64,000 nt of DNA from Mycolicibacterium rufum (GCF_022374875.2 NZ_CP092427.2:2790001-2854000), one strand, 5' to 3'; counted from the stretch's first letter, positions 37,511 through 46,073 are shown. Notes: a model not told the origin generated them from the letters alone. Numbers and translations: made by a program.

Positions 37511-39112
37511 CTAGGTGGCTGAGAACATCCGCAGCGTTGCGGACAGGACGACAACCGCGGGTCCGCGTGCCGTGAAGGTGCCGGCGACGACGTCGCCGAC
37601 GGTGTCGAGGGTGGCGGCGTGCGCAGGCACCCCGAAACTGGTGGCGAGCGCGACGAAGTCGGGCCGCGCGAGTTCGGTCGCGGTGGCCTGGCCGAACGCG
37701 CCGGTCATGTATTCGCGCAGGATGCCGTAGCCGCCGTCGTCGACGATCAGCCACGTGACGTCCGCGTCGTGCTGGCGGGCGGTGGCGAGTTCGGCGATCG
37801 AGTACATCGCGCCGCCGTCCCCGGACACTGCCAGCGTCCGGTGCCCGGTGCCGATCGCGGCCGCCAGCGCGGCGGGAAACGCGAAGCCCAGCCCGCCCGC
37901 GCCCTGCGCCGAATGGAACTCGCCGTCGCGCGGATCCCACGCCGACCACGCCCAGTAGCCCGCGATCGTCATATCCCAGAACGTGTGCGCCGCAACAGGA
38001 GTCGCGGCCCGCAGATCGCGGATCAGGGCGCGCTCGGCGGCAACGTCCTGGGTGGCGAGCCGGTCCTCGACGGCGGCGCGCAGCGCCGCGGCGCGGTCGG
38101 CGCCGTCGCCCCTCGTGCGCGGGGTCACCTGCGCAGCGATCGCGGTCAGCGCCTGTGCGGCGTCGGCATGGACGGCGAGCGCGGGATGGTTCGCGCCGAG
38201 CACCCGGGCCTCGGCGTCGACGTGGATCACCGTGCCCGTGGGTGACAGCGTGAAGTAGTTGCTCGTCACCTCCCCCATCGCGGTGCCGACGGCGAGCAGC
38301 ACGTCGGCGTCCTCGAGCAGGGACGTGGTGTGCCGGTCCTCGATCCACGACGCCGCCGAGAGCGGGTGGTCGAAGGAAAGGGCGCCCTTGCCGCCGACGG
38401 TCGACACGACCGGGGCGTCGATCTTCTCGGCGAGCGCGACCAGCGCCTGAGCCCCACCACGCGAGCGGCGCACACCGCCGCCGGCGAGGATCACCGGCCG
38501 CTGCGCGCCATCGAGGGCGGCGGCGGCCGCGCAGACCACGTCGGCGCGGGGCGGACGTGCCGTGACGGCGGTGGCGACGGACGTCACCGGCGGTACATCC
38601 GTCGGTTCGAGCAGGACGTCCTGCGGGATCTCCACCCACGTCGGGCCGGCGGGCGCGGACTGGGCCAGCGACCACGCGTCGGCCAGGAGGCTGGGCAGCT
38701 GACCCGAATCCCGAGCCACCGCCGTGCTTTTCGTGACGTTGAGCGCGCTGCGCTGCTGGTCGTCGAGCTGGTGCAGCGCCCCGCGGCGCAGGCCCATCGC
38801 CGCGCGTGGCACCTGACTGGCGATCACCAGCACCGGCACCCCGGTGGCGTAGGCCTCCTGCAGTGCGCCCAGTGCGGTCAGCGCACCCGGCCCGGTCGAC
38901 AGGAACAGCACGCCGACCTCACCGGTCGCCCGGGCGTAGCCGTCGGCACCGAACGCCGAGTTGTTCTCCACCCGCGAGCTGACGAACGTCAGATCGCTGC
39001 GCCGGATCGCGTCGAACAGCCCGAGCGCGTTCTGCCCGGGGATGCCGAAGACGTGCGTCGCGCCGAGCGCCGTCAGCGTCTCGACGACGACGTCGCCGCC
39101 GTTGCGCTCCAT
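37511..39112 (-). CDS. Thiamine-diphosphate-dependent enzyme (acetolactate synthase/benzoylformate decarboxylase type)
   Basis: 533-aa ThDP enzyme with three domains: Pyr domain with catalytic Glu in VENNSAFGADGYARATG (about 47-63), a Rossmann-like middle domain, and the PP domain with the ThDP/Mg motif SGDGGAMYSIAELATARQHDADVTWLI (quoted in part) at about 425. The family ranges from acetolactate synthase to benzoylformate, oxalyl-CoA and phenylpyruvate decarboxylases; no FAD-type AHAS regulatory subunit is adjacent, so a catabolic decarboxylase or lyase is more likely. Start ATG 39112. Confidence 0.8.
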   Translation of the reverse strand: MERNGGDVVVETLTALGATHVFGIPGQNALGLFDAIRRSDLTFVSSRVENNSAFGADGYARATGEVGVLFLSTGPGALTALGALQEAYATGVPVLVIASQVPRAAMGLRRGALHQLDDQQRSALNVTKSTAVARDSGQLPSLLADAWSLAQSAPAGPTWVEIPQDVLLEPTDVPPVTSVATAVTARPPRADVVCAAAAALDGAQRPVILAGGGVRRSRGGAQALVALAEKIDAPVVSTVGGKGALSFDHPLSAASWIEDRHTTSLLEDADVLLAVGTAMGEVTSNYFTLSPTGTVIHVDAEARVLGANHPALAVHADAAQALTAIAAQVTPRTRGDGADRAAALRAAVEDRLATQDVAAERALIRDLRAATPVAAHTFWDMTIAGYWAWSAWDPRDGEFHSAQGAGGLGFAFPAALAAAIGTGHRTLAVSGDGGAMYSIAELATARQHDADVTWLIVDDGGYGILREYMTGAFGQATATELARPDFVALATSFGVPAHAATLDTVGDVVAGTFTARGPAVVVLSATLRMFSAT

Positions 39113-39291
39113 CGGTGATCCTTGTCGGTGGGGGATGTGGTGTGGCTCACGGTAGAACCGCACCCCCGCTGTCGCAAGCAGTTCCGTCGCCACACCCACC
39201 GAGTTCGTCCTGATCTGCCGACCCTCGGCGGCTGATCCGTGCAGATCCGGCGCGCGCCGACGATGCGACGACCGATTCGCCGACAGGGTCC

Positions 39292-39310
39292 GGCCGAAAA
39301 ATCTTCGGCC
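39292..39310 (-). terminator. Possible terminator hairpin after the SRPBCC gene
   Basis: GGCCGAA and TTCGGCC form a 7-bp stem with a 5-nt loop, 5 bp beyond the stop of the gene at 39315-39755. No U tract follows, which is common in mycobacteria. The remaining gap to 39113 holds nothing recognisable other than the presumed promoter of the ThDP gene. Confidence 0.4.
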
Positions 39311-39314
39311 TCGA

Positions 39315-39755
39315 TCACCGCCCCTTGAGGTGCAGCACCCGCGTGCGCAGCCCGTCGGTGGCCGTCTCCATCAGCCCCTTGGCCCCCCGTTTCACCACGA
39401 AGCCGGGCAGTGGGACCGTCGGGTCCACGGTCAGGTCGAATCTCACCCGGGTGGCGTCCCCGTCGGGGACCAGGGTGTAGCGGCCCTCCTGGGCGCGCTG
39501 CTGTTTCGAACTGACCAGGGTCCAGCTGACCCCGTCGTCGTGGACCGCGTAGTCGAGCACCTGCTCGTCGCTGACCCCGACGATCTTGACCACCTGCCGG
39601 GACCGGGTGGGCCGGCCCTGATCGTCGCGGTCGAGGATTTCGACCTCCTGGTGCGCCGAGGACCATTCGGTCAGCGACTCGAGGTCGAACAGCACGTCCA
39701 TGATCTCCGCGGGCGACGCCTCGATGACGGTCTCGCGGGATTCGGTGATGGCCAT
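39315..39755 (-). CDS. SRPBCC (polyketide cyclase/START-like) protein
   Basis: 146-aa START/SRPBCC fold with the mycobacterial signature AITESRETVIEASPAEIMDVLFDLESLTEWSS (in part) and EVEILDRDDQGRPTR. These small hydrophobic-pocket proteins bind lipids or polyketide-like ligands; no catalytic residues assigned. Starts directly after the stop of the upstream GlsB/YeaQ-type gene, so they form an operon. Confidence 0.8.
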   Translation of the reverse strand: MAITESRETVIEASPAEIMDVLFDLESLTEWSSAHQEVEILDRDDQGRPTRSRQVVKIVGVSDEQVLDYAVHDDGVSWTLVSSKQQRAQEGRYTLVPDGDATRVRFDLTVDPTVPLPGFVVKRGAKGLMETATDGLRTRVLHLKGR

Positions 39756-40037
39756 CTAGACGCGGGGCCGGCTGCCGCGCTTGCCGGTGATGCCCAGGTA
39801 GGCGGCGATCAGCACGATCGCGAAGATGATGCCGACCAGGAACGGGATGATCTTGAATCCACCGTTCTGGTTGGAGTAGCCGAGCTTGTACGACACCCAG
39901 GCGCCCAGGAAGGACCCGAGCGCGCCCAGCACGATGGTCATCAGCACGCCGATGTTCTGCTTGCCCGGCATGACGAGCCGGGCCAGTGCGCCGACGATGA
40001 GACCGACGACGATGGCGCCGATGATGGTTCCGATCAC
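39756..40037 (-). CDS. GlsB/YeaQ/YmgE family small membrane protein
   Basis: 93-aa protein with three helices and the family motif GLIVGALARLVMPGKQNIGVLMTIVLGALGS (in part), glycine-rich. Commonly stress-induced; the old name transglycosylase-associated is not a demonstrated activity. Its stop touches the start of the SRPBCC gene. Confidence 0.85.
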   Translation of the reverse strand: MIGTIIGAIVVGLIVGALARLVMPGKQNIGVLMTIVLGALGSFLGAWVSYKLGYSNQNGGFKIIPFLVGIIFAIVLIAAYLGITGKRGSRPRV

Positions 40038-40078
40038 GATGTGCTCCTTGCTCAGCCGTTGTCCCGACGGCCGGAGGA

Positions 40079-40462
40079 TTACCCGTCGGCGCCGGAATCA
40101 ACCGCCATCATCTCGATGCGCCGCAGCGCGACGGCGAGCACCGGGAGGTAGGCGGGCGCCCACACGGGGGCGCTCATCCACGCGCGGCAGCCTCCTGCGG
40201 TGGGTTCGACCCCGTGGTGGGTGGCGGGCACGCCTGCGACCCGCCACGCCCAGGACCGACCCTGGTCGAGTTCGGTGATGGTGAACGGCAGCGGCACGCC
40301 GACCGGGGTCCAGACCCGGCCCGTCGCGCCGAGTTCGAACCCGGCGCCGTCGAGTTCGGCGCCCGCGACGGTCGGGCCCCACTGCGGCCAGGCGTCGAGG
40401 TCGACGAGGAGGCGCCACACCGCGTCGGCGGGCGCGGGGATCTGTCTGCTCACGGTCCACAC
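40079..40462 (-). CDS. Second SRPBCC family protein
   Basis: 127-aa SRPBCC protein (VSRQIPAPADAVWRLLVDLDAWPQWGP start, helix-grip fold). Distinct from the gene at 39315. Start is either GTG 40462 or GTG 40453; the second gives the usual family N-terminus. Ligand unknown. It lies 24 bp downstream of the PhlG-like gene on the same strand and may be the tail of that operon. Confidence 0.7.
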   Translation of the reverse strand: MWTVSRQIPAPADAVWRLLVDLDAWPQWGPTVAGAELDGAGFELGATGRVWTPVGVPLPFTITELDQGRSWAWRVAGVPATHHGVEPTAGGCRAWMSAPVWAPAYLPVLAVALRRIEMMAVDSGADG

Positions 40463-40486
40463 GGCGATCGGGATACCCGTCCGGCG

Positions 40487-41260
40487 TCAGCCGAACCGCG
40501 CGTGCAGCGCGGGCAGGAACGCCGCGAGGTGGTTCATCTCCTGGGCGCAGTGCACCATCAGGTCGCGCGGGTCGGGCAGCTGGCGCGCCGCGACCGGCCG
40601 GATCATGCTGTTGGCCAACAGATTCCCGTGCCGGACGCCGATGTGCGCGCCGCCCATCCAGAACCGCGACCGCATCTCGGCGCCGCCCGCCGTGGGCCGG
40701 ACCTGGTGCACCAGCCAGCCGATGTCCACCGGAAGCTCCGAGGATCCCAGCCGCGCGCACACCGCCACGGCGTCACCCCGCCGATGCGGCGCGAGTCCCA
40801 GCTGCTCGGGCGGCACGAAGCGGATGGCGGCTTTCGTGTACGCCGATCCGAGGTACTCCTCGACCAGCGAGGTGCGTCCGACGTAGTGCCCGTCACCGCC
40901 GCCGTCGGCCCAGCGCGCCGAGACGTGCGCGCGCGGATGCCACAGCTTGTACCGGCGGGCGTCGCTGCCGTGCCAGCCGAACCACCAGTCCCACATCTGC
41001 GGCGTCACCCCGGGCATCTCGGTCAGCACCGCCACCGTGAAGCCGCCGCGGCCCAGCCGTCCGTAGCCGGTCTCGGTGGCGTGGTGGCCGTCGTCGAGAA
41101 GATCTGCAGCACTGGCGAGGTCGAGCAGCGTCTGGTCGGCCTGCGGGCCGTGGTGCAGCGCGTCGAGGACGTGGCCGGGCAGTGGGGCCATGCGCGGGTC
41201 GAAGAAGCCGCCCCACGCGGTGTCGGCGTCGCCGGCGCGGTATCCCAGGTAGGTCGTCAC
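40487..41260 (-). CDS. PhlG-like (2,4-diacetylphloroglucinol hydrolase family) C-C hydrolase
   Basis: 257-aa protein of the DAPG-hydrolase fold. The region MWDWWFGWHGSDARRYKLWH-PRAHVSARW (about 92-122) carries the conserved His residues expected to bind zinc, with further Glu and His in VEEYLG and VRHGNLLANS. PhlG cleaves a C-C bond of acyl-phloroglucinols; related proteins act on other acylated phenols, so the substrate here is open. GTG at 41260 overlaps the flavoenzyme stop (GTGA). Confidence 0.65.
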   Translation of the reverse strand: MTTYLGYRAGDADTAWGGFFDPRMAPLPGHVLDALHHGPQADQTLLDLASAADLLDDGHHATETGYGRLGRGGFTVAVLTEMPGVTPQMWDWWFGWHGSDARRYKLWHPRAHVSARWADGGGDGHYVGRTSLVEEYLGSAYTKAAIRFVPPEQLGLAPHRRGDAVAVCARLGSSELPVDIGWLVHQVRPTAGGAEMRSRFWMGGAHIGVRHGNLLANSMIRPVAARQLPDPRDLMVHCAQEMNHLAAFLPALHARFG

Positions 41261-42597
41261 ACCCGCCCCATCCAGCTGTGGAAGCGGCCCGCCGGATCGT
41301 AGACCGCGCGAACCCGGTCCAGCTCGGTCATCGCGGCGTCGGTGGCGAACGGGGCGGGGCGGCGGCCGAGGTTCTCGTCGGCCAGCTGGATCCCGGTCTG
41401 CAGGTGGTCCATCGCCGCGAGGTTCGACCGCGCCCAGTCGCCGTGGGTGTCGTCGTCGGCGGCGTCCTCCCAGACCCCGTAGAGCGCGAGGTAGATCTCG
41501 TCCTCGAGGCTGTAGGCCATGTCCTGGCGCGGCGGGGACGGCCCCCAGTTCAGCCACAGGAAGTGCGCCGGGTGCGGCGGCATCGTCTCGAGGATCCGGC
41601 GGATTCCCGGCATCAGCTCCTCCGCGCTCGCCGAGGTCCACATGTTGTCGGTGCCGTACCGGTATCCGGTCGGGTAGTTGCTCATCACGCCCCCGTACCA
41701 GGTCTCCAGATCCGACGGGGCGTAGGGCACCGCGATGGTGGCGCGCTCCCGCGCCGGGCAGGTGTCGAGCAGGGCCAGCGCAGCGGTGGCCTCGGCCTCG
41801 GAGTCGGCGAACACCGGCGAGGCCAACACGATCGAGGGAGTGTCGAGGCCGGCGCCGGGCACCGCCCGCGACGCGACGATCTGCAGTTCGACCCGGCGGT
41901 CCACCTCGGCGCTGATCGCGCGCGCCCACGGATAGATCTCCTCGGCGCAGGCCATCGGGTAGACGTAAAGGCTGCTGCCGCACACCGCAGGCCGCGGATA
42001 CAGCCGCAGGTGGAAGGCGACCACGACGGCGAAGAAGCCGGGCCCCGATCCGCGTGCGGCCCAGTACAGATCGGGGTGGTGTTCGGCGTCGACGAACAGG
42101 CGCTCGCCGTCGGCGGTCACCACGTCGAGGCCGAGCACGCTCTCGCACGCCGGGCCGAGCACCCGGCTGTTCCACCCGTAGCCGCCTTGCAGCAGGTAGC
42201 CGCCGATCCGCACGCCCCGGCAATGGCCCGCGGGAAAGAACAATCCCAGCTGATCCAGCCGGGCGGCCAGCACGCTGCCGCCCATCCCGGGGCCGACGAC
42301 GGCGGTGCGGTGGTCGGTGTCGACGGCGCAGTCGTCGAGGCGGCTGACGTCGAGCAGCATGCCGCCGTCGCGTACGTGGTTGCCGGCCCAGCTGTGGCCG
42401 CCCGAACGGACGCCGATCCGCAGGTCGTGGCGCGCGGCGTAGCGCACCGCGGCCACCACCTCGTCGGCGTCGGCGGCCTGCACGACGAGGTCGGGGTAGC
42501 GCTCGGGAGTGCGGGCGTTCCACACGGTCTGGGCGCGGGCCTGCTCGTAGCCGTCGTCGCCGCGGAAGAAATGCCGTCCGTCGGGAAGGTCCGCCAC
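41257..42597 (-). CDS. Berberine-bridge-type FAD oxidoreductase
   Basis: 446-aa PCMH-type flavoenzyme. The FAD domain shows SGGHSWAGNHVRDGG (His for 8-alpha-histidyl FAD) and PAGHCRGVRIGGYLLQGG (Cys positioned for 6-S-cysteinyl FAD), so bicovalent FAD is likely. The BBE domain ends in NLAAMDHLQTG... and YDPAGRFHSW. Family members oxidise phenols, alcohols or sugars. Start set at GTG 42597, with GGAGG 8 nt upstream; the longer frame would overlap the divergent regulator. Operon with the PhlG-like gene suggests degradation of a phenolic compound. Confidence 0.8.
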   Translation of the reverse strand: MADLPDGRHFFRGDDGYEQARAQTVWNARTPERYPDLVVQAADADEVVAAVRYAARHDLRIGVRSGGHSWAGNHVRDGGMLLDVSRLDDCAVDTDHRTAVVGPGMGGSVLAARLDQLGLFFPAGHCRGVRIGGYLLQGGYGWNSRVLGPACESVLGLDVVTADGERLFVDAEHHPDLYWAARGSGPGFFAVVVAFHLRLYPRPAVCGSSLYVYPMACAEEIYPWARAISAEVDRRVELQIVASRAVPGAGLDTPSIVLASPVFADSEAEATAALALLDTCPARERATIAVPYAPSDLETWYGGVMSNYPTGYRYGTDNMWTSASAEELMPGIRRILETMPPHPAHFLWLNWGPSPPRQDMAYSLEDEIYLALYGVWEDAADDDTHGDWARSNLAAMDHLQTGIQLADENLGRRPAPFATDAAMTELDRVRAVYDPAGRFHSWMGRV

Positions 42598-42670
42598 CGC
42601 TCTGCCCTCCGCTCCAGATCCGGATAACGGATCATGGTGGTTCGTATAGCGGATCACTATAGTGCTCGCC
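42598..42670. promoter_or_regulatory. Divergent regulatory gap between flavoenzyme and IclR gene
   Basis: 73 bp containing CGGATCA twice (42628-42634 and 42650-42656, 22 bp apart) and TATAG-N7-CTATA (42644-42660). The repeated half-sites two helical turns apart fit binding by the adjacent IclR regulator. AT-rich CTATAG tracts probably include the -10 elements of both genes. Confidence 0.5.
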
Positions 42671-43384
42671 ATGGCGGCGACGGACGAGAATCATCGATCC
42701 CGCGATGACGGCCTGCAGGCGCTGCGGCGGGCCGCCGCGGCGCTCGACGAGATCGCCACCGCACCGGGTCGGCTGCGTCCGGCCGACATCGCGACGAACC
42801 TCGGGCTGGCCAAGTCGACGGCGCGCCGCCTGCTCGTCGCGCTCGCCGACGTCGGGTTCGCGGCCGTCGACGACGACGGGCGCTACCGCCTCGGCGACCG
42901 CCTGCTGGGTCTGGGCAGCGCCGACGGTGCGCACCTGGCGGCGGCGCTGCGCCCGGTCCTCGACGCGGTCGCGTCGGCGACCGGCGAGACGGTCGATCTG
43001 TCGGTGCTGCGCGGCAGGCAGATGTGGTTCATCGACCAGATCGAGTCCCCGCACCGGCTGCGCGCGGTGTCGGCGATCGGCGGCCGATTTCCGTTGTTCG
43101 ACACCGCGAACGGCAAGGCCGCGCTGGCGCTGCTCGACGACGACGAGGTGCCCGCCGCGCTGACCGACGAGATCCGGGAGGTGCGCCGCACCGGCATCGC
43201 CTACGACCGCGACGAACACACCGCCGGCATCTCCGCCGCGGGCATCGCCCGGCGAGTGCCGGGCGGCCACGTGCTGGCCATCTCCGTGCCCGCGCCCACC
43301 GAGCGGTTCCTGGCCCACGAGGCGGTGATCGTCGAGGCACTGCGGGCCGCGGCGCGCTCTCCGCTGTGGGACACCGCCGGCTGA
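42671..43384 (+). CDS. IclR-family regulator of the flavoenzyme/PhlG-like operon
   Basis: 237-aa IclR-type protein: N-terminal winged helix (about 15-75, LGLAKSTARRLLVALADVGF) and effector domain (about 85-230) with LFDTANGKAALALL and AISAAGIARRVPGG. Divergent from the flavoenzyme, with the shared 73-bp operator gap, it probably controls that operon in response to an aromatic ligand (inference). Start ATG 42671. Ends 4 bp from the convergent TetR gene. Confidence 0.8.
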   Translation: MAATDENHRSRDDGLQALRRAAAALDEIATAPGRLRPADIATNLGLAKSTARRLLVALADVGFAAVDDDGRYRLGDRLLGLGSADGAHLAAALRPVLDAVASATGETVDLSVLRGRQMWFIDQIESPHRLRAVSAIGGRFPLFDTANGKAALALLDDDEVPAALTDEIREVRRTGIAYDRDEHTAGISAAGIARRVPGGHVLAISVPAPTERFLAHEAVIVEALRAAARSPLWDTAG

Positions 43385-43388
43385 GCCG

Positions 43389-43943
43389 TCAGCGGCCGCC
43401 GGAGAGCACGATGTCGACCGCCGCCGCGATCACCGCGTCGTCGGGCAGGGCGCCGAACAACAGCGACGGGCACGTGACCACCCCGGTCAGCATCGACAGC
43501 GCGGCCTCCAGTCGCGCGCCGGAGAACCGCTGCGCCAACAACATCCGCAGCGGCCGCTGACCCTCGAGGTTGACCCGGTCGCGCAGGCGCGCGGCAGCGG
43601 CACTGGTGGCCGATTGCGCCAGGCCGAAGACCACGCGGTCGAGCCGCAGGTCGAGCACCGACCGCCGGAACACCGTGAGCTCACCGATGAGATCGGCGCG
43701 CAGGTCCCCGCTCGGAGGATGATGCGGCCACCCCCCCAGCGCGTCGAGGGCCAGCCGCACCAGGTCCAGCCGTGACGGCCAGTGGGCGTAGAGCGTGGTC
43801 TTCGAGTAGCCGGCGACGTCGGCCAGGTGGGCGTGGGTCAGGTCGTCGAAGCCGCCGGACCGCAGCACCTCCAGCGCCGCGCGGGCGACGTCGGCGCGCG
43901 TGCGGGCGACGCGCGCGTCCTCGCCGTCCCTGTCCATGGCCAC
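43389..43943 (-). CDS. TetR-family regulator next to the MAA operon
   Basis: 184-aa TetR-type repressor: helix-turn-helix (about 28-50, LADVAGYSKTTLYAHWPSRLD) and an all-helical ligand domain with no recognised ligand. Divergent from the mys operon across a 210-bp AT-richer gap containing an inverted repeat, so it is the prime candidate regulator of MAA biosynthesis. Start either GTG 43943 or ATG 43937. Confidence 0.8.
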   Translation of the reverse strand: MAMDRDGEDARVARTRADVARAALEVLRSGGFDDLTHAHLADVAGYSKTTLYAHWPSRLDLVRLALDALGGWPHHPPSGDLRADLIGELTVFRRSVLDLRLDRVVFGLAQSATSAAAARLRDRVNLEGQRPLRMLLAQRFSGARLEAALSMLTGVVTCPSLLFGALPDDAVIAAAVDIVLSGGR

Positions 43944-44014
43944 GCCGGCACCTTTCGGTCGAGGTCGCAGGGCGCGTCACCGTTGCGTCAGAAACTGGAT
44001 TGGTGGACGCCCTT

Positions 44015-44045
44015 TTCATTAATGGTTCTGCTGTGTACTAATGAA
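44015..44045. promoter_or_regulatory. Inverted repeat in TetR-mys intergenic gap
   Basis: TTCATTA (44015-44021) and TAATGAA (44039-44045), perfect 7-bp arms with a 17-bp spacer. The left arm extends into the 8-bp palindrome CATTAATG (44017-44024). Markedly AT-rich against a GC-rich background. Likely TetR operator(s) controlling the regulator and the mys operon; the 44046-44153 stretch is probably leader sequence ending in a GAAGGG-type ribosome binding site. Confidence 0.55.
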
Positions 44046-44153
44046 CTGTAGATCCAATAGCTGTGGATCGAGAGCTTTTGCCCCGATGCGCGTCGAGCAC
44101 CCGGCGCCCGGAGTTCCGCGGTCTTCACCATTCACCGCCAGAAGGGAAAACCC

Positions 44154-44819
44154 ATGCCCGCCATACTTTTCGGATCGATCAGCACCCTCGCCGACACGTC
44201 GGAGCTGCAGCGTCAGGCGTTCAACCAGGCGTTCACCGAGCACGGCCTGGACTGGAACTGGTCGCAGGAGCAGTACCGCTCCATGCTCGGCAGCAACGGC
44301 GGCGCGCAGCGCATCACCGACTTCGCCGCCGACCAGGGCGTGGAGGTGGATGCCGCCGCCGTGCACGCCACCAAGTCGCGGCTGTTCCAGGAACTGCTGA
44401 GCGAGGTCGCACTGCTGCCGCGGCCCGGGGTGCGCGAGACGATCGCGCACGCCAAGGCGGCCGGGCACCGGATCGGGTTCGTCACCACGACGTCGAAGGC
44501 CAACGTCGACGCCCTGCTGACGGCTCTGGAGCCCGAGATCGACGCGTCCACGTTCGACGTCATCGTCTACGACGACCACGTCGACGAACCCAAACCCGCA
44601 CCCGCGGCGTACCTGCTCGCGCTGGACTGGCTCGGCCTCGAGCCCGCCGACGCCGTCGCGATCGAGGACAACATCGGGGGCGTGCGTGCCGCGCTCGCCG
44701 CCGGGCTGCGCTGCATCGCCTTCCCGAACGCCAACACCGCCGGTGCCGACTTTGCCGAGGCCACCGACACCGCCGACCACCTCGACGCCGACCGCGTGGT
44801 GGCGTTGGCCGCTGCTTGA
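44154..44819 (+). CDS. HAD-IA (CbbY-like) protein lacking the catalytic aspartates, first gene of mys operon
   Basis: 221-aa haloacid-dehalogenase-fold protein with cap domain. Motif I, normally DxDGTL, reads GSISTL at residues 7-12: the nucleophile Asp7 is Gly and the acid/base Asp9 is Ile. Motif II (FVTTTSK), motif III lysine (EPKPAPAAY) and motif IV (AIEDN) remain. Homologues with the same FGS-I-TL change exist in bacteria (recollection), so it is probably a conserved non-hydrolytic sugar-phosphate-binding protein rather than a decayed gene. It lies 42 bp before mysA; a role in handling sedoheptulose 7-phosphate is inference. Confidence 0.8.
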   Translation: MPAILFGSISTLADTSELQRQAFNQAFTEHGLDWNWSQEQYRSMLGSNGGAQRITDFAADQGVEVDAAAVHATKSRLFQELLSEVALLPRPGVRETIAHAKAAGHRIGFVTTTSKANVDALLTALEPEIDASTFDVIVYDDHVDEPKPAPAAYLLALDWLGLEPADAVAIEDNIGGVRAALAAGLRCIAFPNANTAGADFAEATDTADHLDADRVVALAAA

Positions 44820-44861
44820 CCAAACGACGCTGCCTGATCGAACGAAACGGAGACTGCCCGC

Positions 44862-46073
44862 ATGAGCGACCTCACCGCACGAGTCACCGCCTCGGAGCGC
44901 AACTTCCACGTCGAAGGCTACGAGCGCATCGCCTACGACCTGACCTACGTCGACGGCGTGTTCGACGTCGACAACACCGCACTCGCCGACGCCTACCGAC
45001 GCTACGGCCGCACGCTGATGGTCGTCGACGAGGTGGTCTACGACCTCTACCGCGACAGCATCGACGCCTACTTCGACCACCACGGGATCGCGCTGACCGT
45101 CGTCGGCGTGCACATCCACGAGACCGCCAAGTCGCTGGAGACCTTCGAGCGCATCGTCACCGAGTTCGACCATTTCGGCCTGGTGCGCACCGAGCCGGTG
45201 CTGGTGGTCGGCGGTGGATTGACCACCGACGTCGCGGGATTCGCGTGCGCGAGCTACCGGCGCAACACGCCCTACATCCGCATCCCCACCACCCTGATCG
45301 GGCTGATCGACGCCAGCGTGTCGATCAAGGTCGCGGTCAACCACGGCCACCACAAGAACCGGCTCGGCGCGTACCACGCCTCCCAGCAGGTGTTCCTGGA
45401 CTTCTCGTTCCTCAAGACGCTGCCCGAGGACCAGATCCGCAACGGGATGGCCGAGCTGATCAAGATCTCCGTGGTCGGCAACGCCGAGATCTTCGATCTG
45501 CTCGAACGTTTCGGGCCCGAGCTGCTCGCCACCCGGTTCGGCCACCACGGCGGCACGCCGCTGCTGCGGGCCACCGCCCACCGGCTCACCTACCAGGCGA
45601 TCGCCACCATGCTCGAGCTGGAGGCACCCAACCTGCACGAGATCGACCTGGACCGGGTCATCGCGTTCGGGCACACCTGGAGCCCGACGCTGGAGCTGAC
45701 GCCGCCCACGCCGTTCTTCCACGGCCACGCGATCAGCATCGACATGGCGCTGTCGGTCACGCTCGCCGAACGCCGCGGCCTGCTGACCGCCGGCGGCCGC
45801 GACCGCGTGCTGGCGACGATGAGCGCGCTGGGGTTGTCGCTGGACTCCGAGTACCTGACCCCCGAGCTGCTCGAGACGGCGACGGCGGCGATCCTGCGCA
45901 CCCGCGACGGCATCCTGCGCGCCGCGGTGCCCGACCCGATCGGCACCTGCCGCTTCCTCAACGACGTCACCGTCGACGAGCTCGTCGACACGCTGACGCT
46001 GCACAAGAAGCTGTGCGCCGAATACGACCGCGGCGGCGACGGCGTCGACGCGTTCACCGCCATCGATGGCTGA
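44862..46073 (+). CDS. mysA: MysA, desmethyl-4-deoxygadusol synthase (sedoheptulose 7-phosphate cyclase)
   Basis: 403-aa member of the dehydroquinate-synthase-like sugar phosphate cyclases; NAD-dependent conversion of sedoheptulose 7-phosphate to desmethyl-4-deoxygadusol, the MAA core. NAD loop GGGLTTD (118-124); zinc ligands E198, H271 and H287 in GMAELIK, FGHTWSP and FFHGHA. The [19 protein letters not shown] start and the C-terminal YDRGGDGVD ending closely resemble cyanobacterial MysA (Ava_3858). 2-epi-5-epi-valiolone synthase is the alternative, made unlikely by the mysB-D partners. Confidence 0.92.
   Translation: MSDLTARVTASERNFHVEGYERIAYDLTYVDGVFDVDNTALADAYRRYGRTLMVVDEVVYDLYRDSIDAYFDHHGIALTVVGVHIHETAKSLETFERIVTEFDHFGLVRTEPVLVVGGGLTTDVAGFACASYRRNTPYIRIPTTLIGLIDASVSIKVAVNHGHHKNRLGAYHASQQVFLDFSFLKTLPEDQIRNGMAELIKISVVGNAEIFDLLERFGPELLATRFGHHGGTPLLRATAHRLTYQAIATMLELEAPNLHEIDLDRVIAFGHTWSPTLELTPPTPFFHGHAISIDMALSVTLAERRGLLTAGGRDRVLATMSALGLSLDSEYLTPELLETATAAILRTRDGILRAAVPDPIGTCRFLNDVTVDELVDTLTLHKKLCAEYDRGGDGVDAFTAIDG

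Noticed and set aside
36003..38675. Very long minus-strand open frame (890 codons) across the symporter and ThDP genes
   Set aside because: Low-complexity Arg/Gly/Ala-rich translation with no family motifs; it lies in the wrong frame of two well-recognised genes, an artefact of high GC.
41182..42627. 481-codon plus-strand open frame opposite the flavoenzyme
   Set aside because: Shadow frame of a gene with clear FAD-binding motifs; no start context or recognisable domain.
44154..44819. HAD protein as an active phosphatase or beta-phosphoglucomutase
   Set aside because: Both catalytic aspartates of motif I are absent.
44862..46073. Cyclase as 2-epi-5-epi-valiolone synthase for an aminocyclitol or gadusol pathway
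   Set aside because: Adjacent genes are MysB, MysC and MysD types, and there is no aminotransferase, glycosyltransferase or MT-Ox gene; the desmethyl-4-deoxygadusol synthase call fits better.
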